Source: Alistipes timonensis JC136
GTDB taxonomy: Bacteria > Bacteroidota > Bacteroidia > Bacteroidales > Rikenellaceae
Direction: 5' to 3'
Length of the DNA stretch: 64,000 nucleotides
NCBI RefSeq assembly: GCF_900107675.1
Contig: NZ_FNRI01000001.1
Location: forward strand, 372,001 to 436,000
Of this stretch, positions 8,016 to 16,024 are shown piece after piece (position 1 is the first letter of the stretch; each line of letters opens with the position of its first letter). The position numbers and the translations under genes were made by a program. The notes under the pieces are model-generated. The model was not told the DNA's origin. It worked only from the letters and a program-made list of their open reading frames with translations, and did no database searches.

Positions 8016-8381
8016 ATGAATATTGTATTATATGGAGTTCCGGCGGAAACCGCCCGGCAGATTGCAAGGAAATACGACCTGAACCTGGTCAACACCCCCG
8101 ATAAATTCAACCCGGCCGGATCGTTGGTCGTCGTTCCCCCGATGACCGTCCCGCGCCAACTGCTGACCTTCTACAATGCCATGCTGCACCACGAAGATGC
8201 GGTCGATGCCGTGATCATCTGCGGTTTGGAGACCTGCGATGCAGCCAGCACCGTTCAGTACTGTACGCCTCCGGGTAAATTCTTCTCCCTGAGCGGCGAA
8301 CTCGAAGCCGAAGAGCTGGAATCGGAACTCATCCTGATCCTCGACTCGCTGTTTGCCGAAGGCAACCGGATCAATCTTTGA
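8016..8381 (+). CDS. Small protein of unknown function
   Basis: 121 residues from the ATG at 8016. I do not recognise the family. It opens MNIVLYGVPAETARQIARKY, has a hydrophobic strand SLVVVPPMTVPRQLL, then AVDAVIICGLETCDAASTVQYCTPPG, and ends with an acidic helix (ELEAEELESELILILDSLF). Three Cys residues cluster in the middle (CGLETCDAASTVQYC). No signal peptide or membrane segment is seen, so it is probably cytosolic. It has its own promoter and a folded 5' leader and is divergent from the DUF2284-btuGB operon. No intrinsic terminator is obvious after it. Confidence 0.65.
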   Translation: MNIVLYGVPAETARQIARKYDLNLVNTPDKFNPAGSLVVVPPMTVPRQLLTFYNAMLHHEDAVDAVIICGLETCDAASTVQYCTPPGKFFSLSGELEAEELESELILILDSLFAEGNRINL

Positions 8382-8523
8382 GACTATACGCAGGTCGTCG
8401 GGCCTTCTGTTGCTGCTTCCGGACGCAAAATTTGCGGACCCGGAGGTAAATCGTTGTATGGCAGACAACTCTTTTACTAATCTCTAATTCTCCGGGTTCC
8501 GCAAATCGTGTGTGCCGGCATGG

Positions 8524-8994
8524 CTACGGCTTGTGCCGGAACCGTTCCGTGATGTCCTCCGTTCCGCCGTCCGGGCCGACCTTGTAGAGCCGCTGGTTGG
8601 TCGTCGGCGCCGTCAGCGGACCCAGCTCCTCGACCCAGCCGCCCAGTTTGATGTAGTCGAACGTTGAGATGTCGACGCCCTCCGGCAATTCGTCCCGCCC
8701 CGAGTACCATCCCGTGTGCAGCACCGGGTAGGTTTTCCGCACCATCCCGGCCAGCGCCGCGATTTCGTGCGGGGCGGCGTCGCCGCCCATGAAGCAGACA
8801 CAGGTCACCGAGCGGCCGTAGCGGTCGAGCAGGCTGCGCATTTCCGCCTCGGAGAGTTCGCGTCCGGTGTCGGTGGTCAGATGCGGGCTGTGGCATCCCG
8901 GGCAGCGGTTCGGACAGTTGGTGATGTTGATCGCCAGCGTCGTTTCGCCCGGGATCTCCGCGAATACGATGTCGAAATTGTGATACCGGATCAT
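8524..8994 (-). CDS. nrdG: Anaerobic ribonucleotide reductase activating protein
   Basis: 156 residues from the ATG at 8994, which lies 1 nt beyond the nrdD stop. The radical-SAM motif CPNRCPGC (CxxxCxxC) follows TLAINITNCPN, and CVCFMGGDAAPHEI corresponds to the GGE-like SAM-binding region. NrdG uses SAM and a 4Fe-4S cluster to generate the glycyl radical on NrdD. Length and gene order fit the family. It shares the nrdD transcript and hence the cobalamin riboswitch upstream. Confidence 0.94.
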   Translation of the reverse strand: MIRYHNFDIVFAEIPGETTLAINITNCPNRCPGCHSPHLTTDTGRELSEAEMRSLLDRYGRSVTCVCFMGGDAAPHEIAALAGMVRKTYPVLHTGWYSGRDELPEGVDISTFDYIKLGGWVEELGPLTAPTTNQRLYKVGPDGGTEDITERFRHKP

Positions 8995-8995
8995 C

Positions 8996-11089
8996 CTATT
9001 CCGCGTTGGCATAAAAGCGCCGCGACGCCTCCTGCTGGCGTGCCGCCGAAAAGTTCGAGATCCGTTTCATATATCCGATCACGCGCGTCAGGTAGTCCAG
9101 GTTGTCGCTGTGACATTCGGGACACTCTTTCAGGTAGCGTTTGTCGATGTGCCCGCACTTGTTGCAGACCGTATTGGGGATGTTGAACGTGAAGTAGTTG
9201 CACCCCTCGGTCGCAGCCACGCGCAGCAGGTGGCGGTACTGCTCCTGCGAGAGGTGGTCTTCGAGGTTCATGTGCAGCGCCGAGCCGCCCGTGAGGTGGT
9301 CGATGTACTTGCGGCCGTGGAGCCGGAACTTGTCGATGACGTTCAGCGACTCGTCCTCCACGACGTAGAAATAGGAGTTGTAGCAGTCGCGCGGCACGGC
9401 ATAGCCATCCTCGCGGTCCCATTTGGCATGCTTCACGCCGACATTCTCCGCCGGGATCATCTCGCAGTTGAACATCAGCTCCTTCGACCGGTATTTCTTG
9501 TTGTAGCGCTCGATCAGTCCCAGCAAATCCTGCACGAACGTAGCGTAGTCGTCGTTGTCGTTGATCGGGATGCCCAGGAATTCCGCGGCTTCGACCAGTC
9601 CGTTGACGCCGATGGTCAGATATTGGCGCGAAAGGTTGATGTATCCCGCATCGAACAGCGGCAGCATGCCTTTGGCCTGCAACTCTTTGAGGTTCTCGTT
9701 GTAGGCCGTCTGCACCTTATGCACCAGGTCTACGACCTCCTCCAGGTATTTCAGGTAGTGCATGCCGTTCTTCACGGCGTATTGGATGCAGCGGTTCAGG
9801 TTGATCGTCAGCACGCTCTTCGAACCGGTCGAGACGCCGCCGGCGCCCAGCGTGTAGCTGAAGCCGTTGTCCTGAATCTCGTTCCGCAGGCGGCAGCACG
9901 ACGACAGCGAGTCGGCGTTGTCGCTGATATAGGTGAAGAACGAGTGACCTGCGGCATACATTTCGGCGGTGATGTCGCCCCACTCCTTGTCCATCACGTC
10001 GCCGTCTTTGGTGAGCAGCGCCATCGTCTCCACGGGGAAAGTCAGCACGGTCTTTGTCCGCTCCTTGTTGAACCACGTCATGAAGCGCTTCTGCAACCAC
10101 GACAGCGACTCCCAGTGGGGTTTCGAACCGTCCGGGAAGACGAACTCTCCGAAGAGCGACTCGAAATAGTAGCGGTCGTAGTAGGCGACGTTCCAGAATA
10201 CGGCCTGAAAGTTTCGCGCACCGGTCGGCTGGTTGATCGAGTAGACGATCTGCTCGAAGCAGTCGGTAATCATCTTGTCGATTGTGCGGTGCTTGTTCGA
10301 GAGGTCGACGACCTTGTCGGCGTGCTTGTAGTAATCCTCGCCGTACTCCTGTTCGATGAAATAGTTCATGTACATCAGAAACTCCGGTGTGGCGCAGGCG
10401 CCCGACAGCATCGACGACACGATGAAGACCATGTTGACGAATCCGCCGCAGAACGATTTGAGGTTCGTCGGGCGCGTCGAGTTGCCGCCGACCGACAGCG
10501 TGCCGTTCAGCAGCCACGGATACATCGTGATCGAGGCGCAGTAGTTGGCCATCGAGGTCTCGTCGTTCTTGTAAATGAAGTGGTCTTTCAGCAGGCGCAG
10601 ATACTTGTCCGACAGCTCTTTGCCATACATCTCCTTGATCCGGTCGGTCAGCAGGCGGCGGTTCAGGCGGATGAAGTTCTGCTTCGGCAGCTCGCCGATC
10701 AGCGTGGCGATGTTTTTGTTCTCGACGTTGGCGTTGGCGTCGTACTTCGAACCCGTGGCGGGGTTCTTGGCGTCGCAGTAGTTAATCAGGAATTCGAGTT
10801 TCTCGCGGTCTTCGCGGTCCTCGGTGTGTTTCTGCCGGTAGAGCATGTAGCTTTTGGCCACGGCGAAATAACGCTCGGCCATCAGGGCCACCTCCACCTG
10901 GTTCTGAATCTCTTCGACCGACATGCCGTCGGCTACATGTACGCGGCTCAGTACCGACGTGAGGTCGTCGTCCGTGGCGTATCCGCCGACCGAAAGAAAC
11001 GCCTTGCTGATGGCGCGTTTGATCTTCTCGAGCGAGAAAGGCGCACGTTTACCGTCGCGCTTGATGATGTAAAGTTCTGAAATACCCAT
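8996..11089 (-). CDS. nrdD: Anaerobic (class III) ribonucleoside-triphosphate reductase
   Basis: A 697-residue protein of the usual length. An N-terminal ATP-cone (KRDGKRAPFSLEKIKRAISKAF onward) provides allosteric control. The catalytic domain follows, with NSTRPTNLKSFCGGF and SSCCRLRNE. Near the C-terminus are zinc ligands CNKCGHIDKRYLKECPEC and the glycyl-radical loop RVIGYMKRISNF, whose Gly carries the radical installed by NrdG. It reduces NTPs to dNTPs without oxygen and without B12. Expression is predicted to be under a cobalamin riboswitch at about 11240-11420, so adenosylcobalamin should repress it, presumably when a B12-dependent class II enzyme encoded elsewhere can take over. Confidence 0.96.
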   Translation of the reverse strand: MGISELYIIKRDGKRAPFSLEKIKRAISKAFLSVGGYATDDDLTSVLSRVHVADGMSVEEIQNQVEVALMAERYFAVAKSYMLYRQKHTEDREDREKLEFLINYCDAKNPATGSKYDANANVENKNIATLIGELPKQNFIRLNRRLLTDRIKEMYGKELSDKYLRLLKDHFIYKNDETSMANYCASITMYPWLLNGTLSVGGNSTRPTNLKSFCGGFVNMVFIVSSMLSGACATPEFLMYMNYFIEQEYGEDYYKHADKVVDLSNKHRTIDKMITDCFEQIVYSINQPTGARNFQAVFWNVAYYDRYYFESLFGEFVFPDGSKPHWESLSWLQKRFMTWFNKERTKTVLTFPVETMALLTKDGDVMDKEWGDITAEMYAAGHSFFTYISDNADSLSSCCRLRNEIQDNGFSYTLGAGGVSTGSKSVLTINLNRCIQYAVKNGMHYLKYLEEVVDLVHKVQTAYNENLKELQAKGMLPLFDAGYINLSRQYLTIGVNGLVEAAEFLGIPINDNDDYATFVQDLLGLIERYNKKYRSKELMFNCEMIPAENVGVKHAKWDREDGYAVPRDCYNSYFYVVEDESLNVIDKFRLHGRKYIDHLTGGSALHMNLEDHLSQEQYRHLLRVAATEGCNYFTFNIPNTVCNKCGHIDKRYLKECPECHSDNLDYLTRVIGYMKRISNFSAARQQEASRRFYANAE

Positions 11090-11239
11090 ATTCTTCTGAA
11101 ATCTGTTATGTGTTCTGCATGTATGCGGAAAGGTGTTCCGGTCCTCTCCGCGTGTGCGGACAAGCCCGTTCGGTCTCTCTCGATATTGCTTAGTAATAAT
11201 CTGTTCGGGTATCGCCCTATATCCCGAAGGCTGGTACCT

Positions 11240-11420
11240 ATCCCGGCAAGGCAGGTCTTCTGACTCGCTCCGTCCGCACGCCTTCCCGTCCTCACGGACA
11301 GTGGCCTAAAGAGTGTGCGGACCGTTATGGAGCTTACAGCTACGGGAATAGTCCCTGATTTTCACAGGAGTTCCCTTTTGATCCCATGCCGGCTGCGACC
11401 GGCGGAGAACCTTGCACGGA
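11240..11420 (-). promoter_or_regulatory. Cobalamin (AdoCbl) riboswitch upstream of nrdDG
   Basis: On the minus strand the conserved parts appear in order: AAGGTTC (11413-11407), AAAAGGGAACTCC, TGTGAAAATCAGGGACT, CCCGTAGCTGTAAGC, AGGCCACTGTCC, a GGGAAGG segment, and finally the B12 box GAGTCAGAAGACCTGCC ending at 11250. This is the canonical cobalamin element. The -7 box lies just upstream at 11423-11430. Between the element and nrdD is a hairpin TTCGGG/CCCGAA (11204-11228) but no U-tract terminator, so control is probably translational or Rho-linked. Confidence 0.93.
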
Positions 11421-11422
11421 AA

Positions 11423-11452
11423 CAAAAGTAGACATAGTTCTCCGACGGGCAA
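11423..11452 (-). promoter_or_regulatory. nrdDG promoter
   Basis: Read on the minus strand, TTG (11452-11450), a 19-nt spacer and TACTTTTG (11430-11423) form a Bacteroidetes promoter. The start site would fall at the beginning of the riboswitch. Confidence 0.65.
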
Positions 11453-11560
11453 GCGGGGTTCCCTTATTTTCTTCAACAAATTGTGAACAAAAACTGCGAA
11501 CCTGCGCAGCAACCGCTTCCGGACGGGATTCGGGGTGCGCCCGGCTGACGGATGCCGCCG

Positions 11561-11602
11561 AAAACGAAAACCGCCCGCAGACCTTGCGATCCGCGGGCGG
11601 TT
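11561..11602 (-). terminator. Terminator after the S1/P1 nuclease gene
   Basis: AACCGCCCGC (11569-11578) pairs with GCGGGCGGTT (11593-11602), followed on the minus strand by TTTTCGTTTT. It lies just after the nuclease stop and ends the rho-nuclease unit. Confidence 0.8.
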
Positions 11603-11618
11603 CCGTGTCGGGACTCCC

Positions 11619-12389
11619 CTATTGGTAAATCTCGTTCAGCAGGCGTGCCAGGCGGTGACCGCCGCGCAAGAACTGCTTCTCGATAACGGGTGTGTATTTG
11701 AAAATGTAGTCGTACTCGATTTTTGTACCTTCGGGGCTCGAGGCGTAGATTTCTTTGCAGATGTCGTGCGTCTCCTTCACCCAATCGGCGGGCTCTCCGG
11801 CCGTGATCTCGGCGGCCTCGTCGTCGCTCAGCCGGTCGATCTGCTCCTTCCATTCGGTGTAACTCCAGTTGTGAACCGCTTCGGGCAGGTTGGTGTCCCA
11901 AACCGAGTGCAGGCTGGTCTCGCGGTTGAAGAACCGCACCGGACGCCGGTTGCCGCCCAGATCGCTCAGGCGTCCCAGGTGCATCGGGCAGTGCATATCC
12001 CCTACCAAGTGGATCAGCATTTTGAGGTTCAGCGTCTCTTCATCGGGAGTGAGTTTTCCCGATTTGAGTTTTTCGGTGATCTCGGTCACGGCCTTCAGCA
12101 CGTCGCCTTTGGGGTTCTTGGGCATGGTTTCGGTCGTCTCGCCTTCGTCCACATTGAGGTAGTGCCAGGTCTTCGTGTAAGCGTATTCGGGCCAATGGCT
12201 GGCGAAATCGAGCCAGTTCGCGAAATAGACGGGCGAGTAACCTCCCAATGCTTTGTGAACCTTCTCGGCCGCTTCGGGTGTCAGGTGACGTTCGGCGATG
12301 TAGGCCGTTACGTCGTGCCCTTTCTGTCCCCACGCAAACGCACCGCGGGCGAAGAGCAGACATAAGCCTAAGAGCAGGTAGTTTTTCAT
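11619..12389 (-). CDS. Exported S1/P1-type zinc nuclease
   Basis: 256 residues from the ATG at 12389. The signal peptide MKNYLLLGLCLLFARGAFA ends directly before WGQKGHD; an N-terminal Trp after cleavage supplies zinc ligands in P1 nuclease. Further ligands are in HLVGDMHCPMHLG (HxxxD and H), YLNVDEGE and HSVWDTNL. These enzymes cleave single-stranded nucleic acid and 3'-nucleotides and act in the periplasm or outside, here probably for nucleotide scavenging. It lies 26 nt after rho on the same strand with a terminator behind it, so it is probably co-transcribed with rho. Confidence 0.92.
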   Translation of the reverse strand: MKNYLLLGLCLLFARGAFAWGQKGHDVTAYIAERHLTPEAAEKVHKALGGYSPVYFANWLDFASHWPEYAYTKTWHYLNVDEGETTETMPKNPKGDVLKAVTEITEKLKSGKLTPDEETLNLKMLIHLVGDMHCPMHLGRLSDLGGNRRPVRFFNRETSLHSVWDTNLPEAVHNWSYTEWKEQIDRLSDDEAAEITAGEPADWVKETHDICKEIYASSPEGTKIEYDYIFKYTPVIEKQFLRGGHRLARLLNEIYQ

Positions 12390-12415
12390 GGATTTGACGG
12401 GGTTTGCTATTCCTT

Positions 12416-14044
12416 TTAGTGGTTCATCGTGGCGAGGAATTCCTCGTTGGAATCCGTGAGGCTCATCTGCTTCTGCAGGAACTCCATGGCCTCTACGGGG
12501 GTCATGTCCGAGAGGTATTTGCGCAGCACCCACGTGCGGTTCATCACGTCGCGCGGCAGCAGCAGGTCTTCGCGGCGGGTGCCCGAGGCGATGACATCTA
12601 CGGCCGGGTAAACGCGTTTGTTGGCTAACTTGCGGTCGAGCTGCAACTCCATGTTGCCCGTACCTTTGAATTCCTCGAAAATAACTTCGTCCATCTTCGA
12701 ACCGGTGTCGATCAGCGCCGTGGCGATGATCGTCAACGAACCTTTCTCCTCCGTGTTGCGGGCCGCGCCGAAGAAGCGCTTGGGCTTGTGCAGGGCATTG
12801 GCGTCGACACCGCCCGAGAGCACCTTGCCCGAGGCCGGCTGCACCGAGTTGTAGGCGCGTGCCAGACGGGTGATCGAGTCGAGGAAGATCACCACGTCGT
12901 GTCCGCTCTCGACCATGCGCTTGGCCTTGTCGAGCACCATCTCGGCCACTTTCACGTGGCGCGAAGCCTGTTCGTCGAACGTCGAGGCCACGACCTCCGC
13001 TTTCGAGTTGCGGGCCATTTCGGTCACCTCCTCCGGGCGTTCGTCGATCAGCAGGACGATGATGTAGACCTCCGGATGGTTGTCGGCAATGGCGTTGATG
13101 ATCGACTGCATGAGCACCGTCTTACCCGTTTTGGGCTGGGCGACGATCAGCGCGCGCTGGCCTTTGCCGATGGGTGAAAAGAGGTCCACGACGCGGGTGG
13201 ACATGTTGTTGTGGCCGTTGCCCGTGAGGCAGAATTTCTCGCTGGGAAACAGCGGCGTCATGTATTCGAACTGGACGCGGTCGCGGATGTACTCGGGTTT
13301 GAGGCCGTTGATCTCGTTCACGCGCACCAGCGGGAAATATTTCTCACCCTCTTTCGGGGGGCGGATCGCGCCGTTGACCGTGTCGCCGGGTTTGAGTCCG
13401 AAAAGTTTGATCTGCGACGGGGAGACGTAAATGTCGTCGGGGGAATTGAGGTAGTTGTAGTCGGCCGAGCGGAGGAATCCGTAGCCGTCGGGCATGACTT
13501 CCAGCACGCCTTCTCCCTCGATTTCACCCGCAAAATCGTCCTTGGTAATGACCTCTTCGACGATGTGGGGAGCCGGTTCTTCGGCCTGCGCTTCGGCTGT
13601 CGGCTGGGGAGCCGCCTCCTGCGTCTTGGCCTTGCGGCCGCGGCGCTTGGGTTCGCTGGCTGCGGGCTGTGCTTTCTGCGCCGTCTGCGGAGTCTGTTCT
13701 TCGGTCGGGGATGCCGTCTCGGGCTCCTCTGCGGAGACTATCTCTATCGGGAGTTCCGGCTCCGTTTCAACCTCGGGCAGCGGCGCCGGAGCGGCCGTTT
13801 CGGTTTTCGTCAGCCGCGGACGTCGTCCGCGCGGAGCTTTCTCCCGGACCTCTGCGCGGGGAGCCTCTGCTGTCGCCTTTTCCTGTTGCTGTTCTGCGGG
13901 AGCAGCCTCCTCTGAAGGGGCGTTTCCGGCTATTTTCGCTATCAGTTCGCGCTTCTTGATCATGATATTCTTGAGGCCCAGCGCCTTAGCGATTTCACGC
14001 AATTCGGCAAGGCTTTTTCCTTCCAGCGCTTTCAGATCTTGCAT
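12416..14044 (-). CDS. rho: Transcription termination factor Rho with long disordered insertion
   Basis: 542 residues from the ATG at 14044. Residues 1-40 form the SAP-like N-terminal helices (KSLAELREIAKALGL). Residues about 41-165 are a low-complexity, Ala/Glu/Pro-rich insertion with basic patches (PRGRRPRL, KRRGRKAK). The RNA-binding cold-shock domain is at about 177-247 (GVLEVMPDGYGFLRS). The ATPase core has the P-loop AQPKTGKT at 302-309, the Walker B region VIFLDSITRLARAYN, and the Q/R-loop region. In Bacteroides thetaiotaomicron the equivalent insertion drives condensate formation and aids gut colonisation. The promoter is at 14111-14140. The upstream extension of the frame is non-coding. 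Confidence 0.96.
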   Translation of the reverse strand: MQDLKALEGKSLAELREIAKALGLKNIMIKKRELIAKIAGNAPSEEAAPAEQQQEKATAEAPRAEVREKAPRGRRPRLTKTETAAPAPLPEVETEPELPIEIVSAEEPETASPTEEQTPQTAQKAQPAASEPKRRGRKAKTQEAAPQPTAEAQAEEPAPHIVEEVITKDDFAGEIEGEGVLEVMPDGYGFLRSADYNYLNSPDDIYVSPSQIKLFGLKPGDTVNGAIRPPKEGEKYFPLVRVNEINGLKPEYIRDRVQFEYMTPLFPSEKFCLTGNGHNNMSTRVVDLFSPIGKGQRALIVAQPKTGKTVLMQSIINAIADNHPEVYIIVLLIDERPEEVTEMARNSKAEVVASTFDEQASRHVKVAEMVLDKAKRMVESGHDVVIFLDSITRLARAYNSVQPASGKVLSGGVDANALHKPKRFFGAARNTEEKGSLTIIATALIDTGSKMDEVIFEEFKGTGNMELQLDRKLANKRVYPAVDVIASGTRREDLLLPRDVMNRTWVLRKYLSDMTPVEAMEFLQKQMSLTDSNEEFLATMNH

Positions 14045-14110
14045 ATTATTGTGTTGTTCAATGTGATTTTCAAAAACCGGACGGTCGCCCGGTTCGTTCG
14101 AATTCGCTTG

Positions 14111-14140
14111 CAAAGATAGTGCATAATTTTGAAATTCAAA
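14111..14140 (-). promoter_or_regulatory. rho promoter
   Basis: Minus strand: TTTG (14140-14137), an 18-nt spacer, TATCTTTG (14118-14111). The resulting leader before the rho ATG is about 60 nt. Confidence 0.6.
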
Positions 14141-14322
14141 ATAAAAAAGCGCATCCCGGTATATCAGGCAGGCGAAACTGCCTCTATGCGGGGTGAAACG
14201 CCCGTCGAAATACCTATTAATAGCGATTGTACGGTGCTGGATTTTGCACGACCTTTGTTCCGGAAACAATGAGAACCGGATTTCAGCCATTGCATTGTTT
14301 GTATTGTTAATGTTTGTGTGTG

Positions 14323-14353
14323 AAAAACCCTTCCGCCTGGCGGAAGGGTTTTT
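14323..14353 (-). terminator. Terminator of the AraC regulator gene
   Basis: AAAAACCCTTCCGCC and GGCGGAAGGGTTTTT form a long near-perfect hairpin with T-runs on both strands, so it can act in either direction. It lies 4 nt after the AraC-family stop codon. Confidence 0.88.
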
Positions 14354-14357
14354 AGTG

Positions 14358-15254
14358 TCAGTTGGCCGTCCGGTATTCGTTGGGCGAACACCCCACGACC
14401 TTTTTAAACAGGCGCGTGAAATGCTGCGGGTAGCGGAACCCCAGTGAATAGGCCACCTCGCTGATCGAGCGCGTAGTGTCGAAAATACGCTCTTTGGCGA
14501 TGTCGATTACTTTCAGTTGAATGTACTCCTGAGCCGATTTCCCGGTCTCCTTTTTCACCAGGTCGCCGAAATAGTTGGCCGAAAGGTGCAGTTGTTCGGC
14601 GCACCAGCGAACCGTAGGCACCCCTTCCTGTTCGGGCCGGTCTCCCTGGAAATAATCCCCTAACAGGCGTTCGAATCCCGTCAGTACGTCGCGGTTGACG
14701 TCGACGCGCGTGATGAACTGCCGCTCGTAGAAGCGTGTGCAGTAGTTGAGCAGCAGCTCGATGTTCGAAACGATCAGCGTGCGGCTGTGTTTGTCGATCG
14801 AGTGGTTCAGCTCCGACTGGATGTTGTGCAGGCAGTCCACCACTACGTTCCGCTCCTGCTCCGAGAGGTGCAGGGCCTCGCTCACTTCGTAGGAGAAGAA
14901 CGAGTAGCTGCCGATGTTGCGTCCGAGCGACGTCCCGCGCAGCAGATCGGGGTGGAACAGCAGGGCCCAGCCCTTGGGCTGGTAGGTTTGGCCGTTGTCT
15001 TCATAGCCGATAACCTGCCCCGGAGCCAGGAAGACGAGCGTTCCCTCCTGATAGTCGTAGTAGTTGCGTCCGTAGCGCAGGTCGCCGCACTTCACTTCTT
15101 TGAGGAATACGGTGTAAAAGCCGTAGACCTGTCGTTCGTAGTGTGCAGGACCGCATTTCGAGAAGTCGATCACGCTCACCAGCGGATGCAGCGTCTCGAC
15201 GCCGCGCGATTCGTTGTATTGGAAGATGTTGTCGTATTTTACCGGGCTGTTCAT
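14358..15254 (-). CDS. AraC-family transcriptional regulator
   Basis: 298 residues from the ATG at 15254. The N-terminal part is a cupin-like sensor (FYTVFLKEVKCGDLRYGRNY, GTLVFLAPGQVIGYEDN). The C-terminal 100 residues hold the double HTH: RWCAEQLHLSANYFGDLVKK and then RSISEVAYSLGFRYPQHFTR, ending FKKVVGCSPNEYR. It is divergent from the exported flavodoxin gene with a 164-nt shared region containing inverted repeats, so it probably controls that gene and itself. Its own -7 box TATCTTTG is at 15283-15276. The ligand is unknown. Very similar sensor-HTH pairs beside flavodoxins are common in gut Bacteroidetes. Confidence 0.9.
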   Translation of the reverse strand: MNSPVKYDNIFQYNESRGVETLHPLVSVIDFSKCGPAHYERQVYGFYTVFLKEVKCGDLRYGRNYYDYQEGTLVFLAPGQVIGYEDNGQTYQPKGWALLFHPDLLRGTSLGRNIGSYSFFSYEVSEALHLSEQERNVVVDCLHNIQSELNHSIDKHSRTLIVSNIELLLNYCTRFYERQFITRVDVNRDVLTGFERLLGDYFQGDRPEQEGVPTVRWCAEQLHLSANYFGDLVKKETGKSAQEYIQLKVIDIAKERIFDTTRSISEVAYSLGFRYPQHFTRLFKKVVGCSPNEYRTAN

Positions 15255-15275
15255 ATCCGTTCGTATTGTTTGACA

Positions 15276-15388
15276 CAAAGATAACACATTTTTCGGAGCC
15301 AGATTCGGTATGTTTGCCGAATCGGTAATTATGGTACGACGACCCGTAATCCGGGTAGGCACGGCGGTCGTTTCATACCCTACCTTTG
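15276..15388. promoter_or_regulatory. Divergent AraC/flavodoxin control region
   Basis: It contains two -7 boxes facing away from each other: TATCTTTG on minus (15283-15276) for the regulator and TACCTTTG on plus (15381-15388) for the flavodoxin. Between them are two inverted repeats, ATTCGG-8 nt-CCGAAT (15303-15322) and ACCCG-TAATC-CGGGT (15342-15356), plausible regulator sites. Confidence 0.5.
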
Positions 15389-15418
15389 CATTGTGGAAAA
15401 CCCAAAATTCCGAGAACG

Positions 15419-15982
15419 ATGAAAACAAAACTGATTTTAGCAACAATGGCAACGATCCTCACATCGGGTGCCGGTGCGCAAACGCAGCCCGCTCCCGCCA
15501 AAAAAGTGCTGGTGGCTTACTACTCCCACAGCGGCAATACCCGCGAGGTGGCCCGCCAGATTGCCGGGGCTTCGGGCGGCGAACTCTTCGAGATCATTCC
15601 CGTCACGCCCTACCCTTCGGATTACCAAACGGTGGTCGACCAGGCGAAAAAGGAGATCGCCGCCGGGGTGCGTCCTGCGCTGAAAAGCCGGGTCGAAGAC
15701 ATGTCGCAGTACGATGTGATTTTCATCGGTTCGCCCTGCTGGTGGGCTACCGTGGCTCCTCCCGTAGCGACGTTCCTCGCCTCGTATGACCTTGCCGGCA
15801 AGACCGTCGTGCCGTTTATGACCCACGAAGGCAGCCGCATGGGCCACAGCGAAGCGGATATCCGCAAACTATGTCCGCAGTCCACCGTTCCCGACGGACT
15901 CCCCGTTCGCGGCAGTGCGGCAGGCAGTTCGAAGGATGCCGTCGAAAAGTGGGTTCGTTCCCGCTTAAAAAGCGGGCTTTAG
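15419..15982 (+). CDS. Exported flavodoxin
   Basis: 187 residues from the ATG at 15419. A signal peptide MKTKLILATMATILTSGAGAQ precedes the flavodoxin fold. The FMN phosphate loop is YYSHSGNTREVA, and FIGSPCWWATVAPPVATFL and VVPFMTHEGSRMG supply the isoalloxazine loops. Flavodoxins are normally cytosolic electron carriers; signal-bearing forms are frequent in gut Bacteroidetes and their partners are largely unknown. It is divergent from an AraC regulator. The last codons (RSRLKSGL) are encoded by a CCCGCTT/AAGCGGG palindrome at 15960-15976, and a strong terminator follows. Confidence 0.88.
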   Translation: MKTKLILATMATILTSGAGAQTQPAPAKKVLVAYYSHSGNTREVARQIAGASGGELFEIIPVTPYPSDYQTVVDQAKKEIAAGVRPALKSRVEDMSQYDVIFIGSPCWWATVAPPVATFLASYDLAGKTVVPFMTHEGSRMGHSEADIRKLCPQSTVPDGLPVRGSAAGSSKDAVEKWVRSRLKSGL

Positions 15983-16024
15983 GAGGCGCCCGATTTGCTT
16001 CGGAACGCCCTCCCTCCCGTTCTG

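Noticed and set aside
9110..11080. Long open frame of 656 codons opposite nrdD
   Set aside because: It mirrors the nrdD codons; the product is Val/Arg/His-rich with no recognisable domain. Such antisense frames are common in GC-rich genes and others here (18658-20847, 24033-25802, 26903-28555) are of the same kind.
11090..11240. Intrinsic terminator as riboswitch expression platform
   Set aside because: The TTCGGG/CCCGAA hairpin is not followed by a U-tract, so it cannot be called a Rho-independent terminator.
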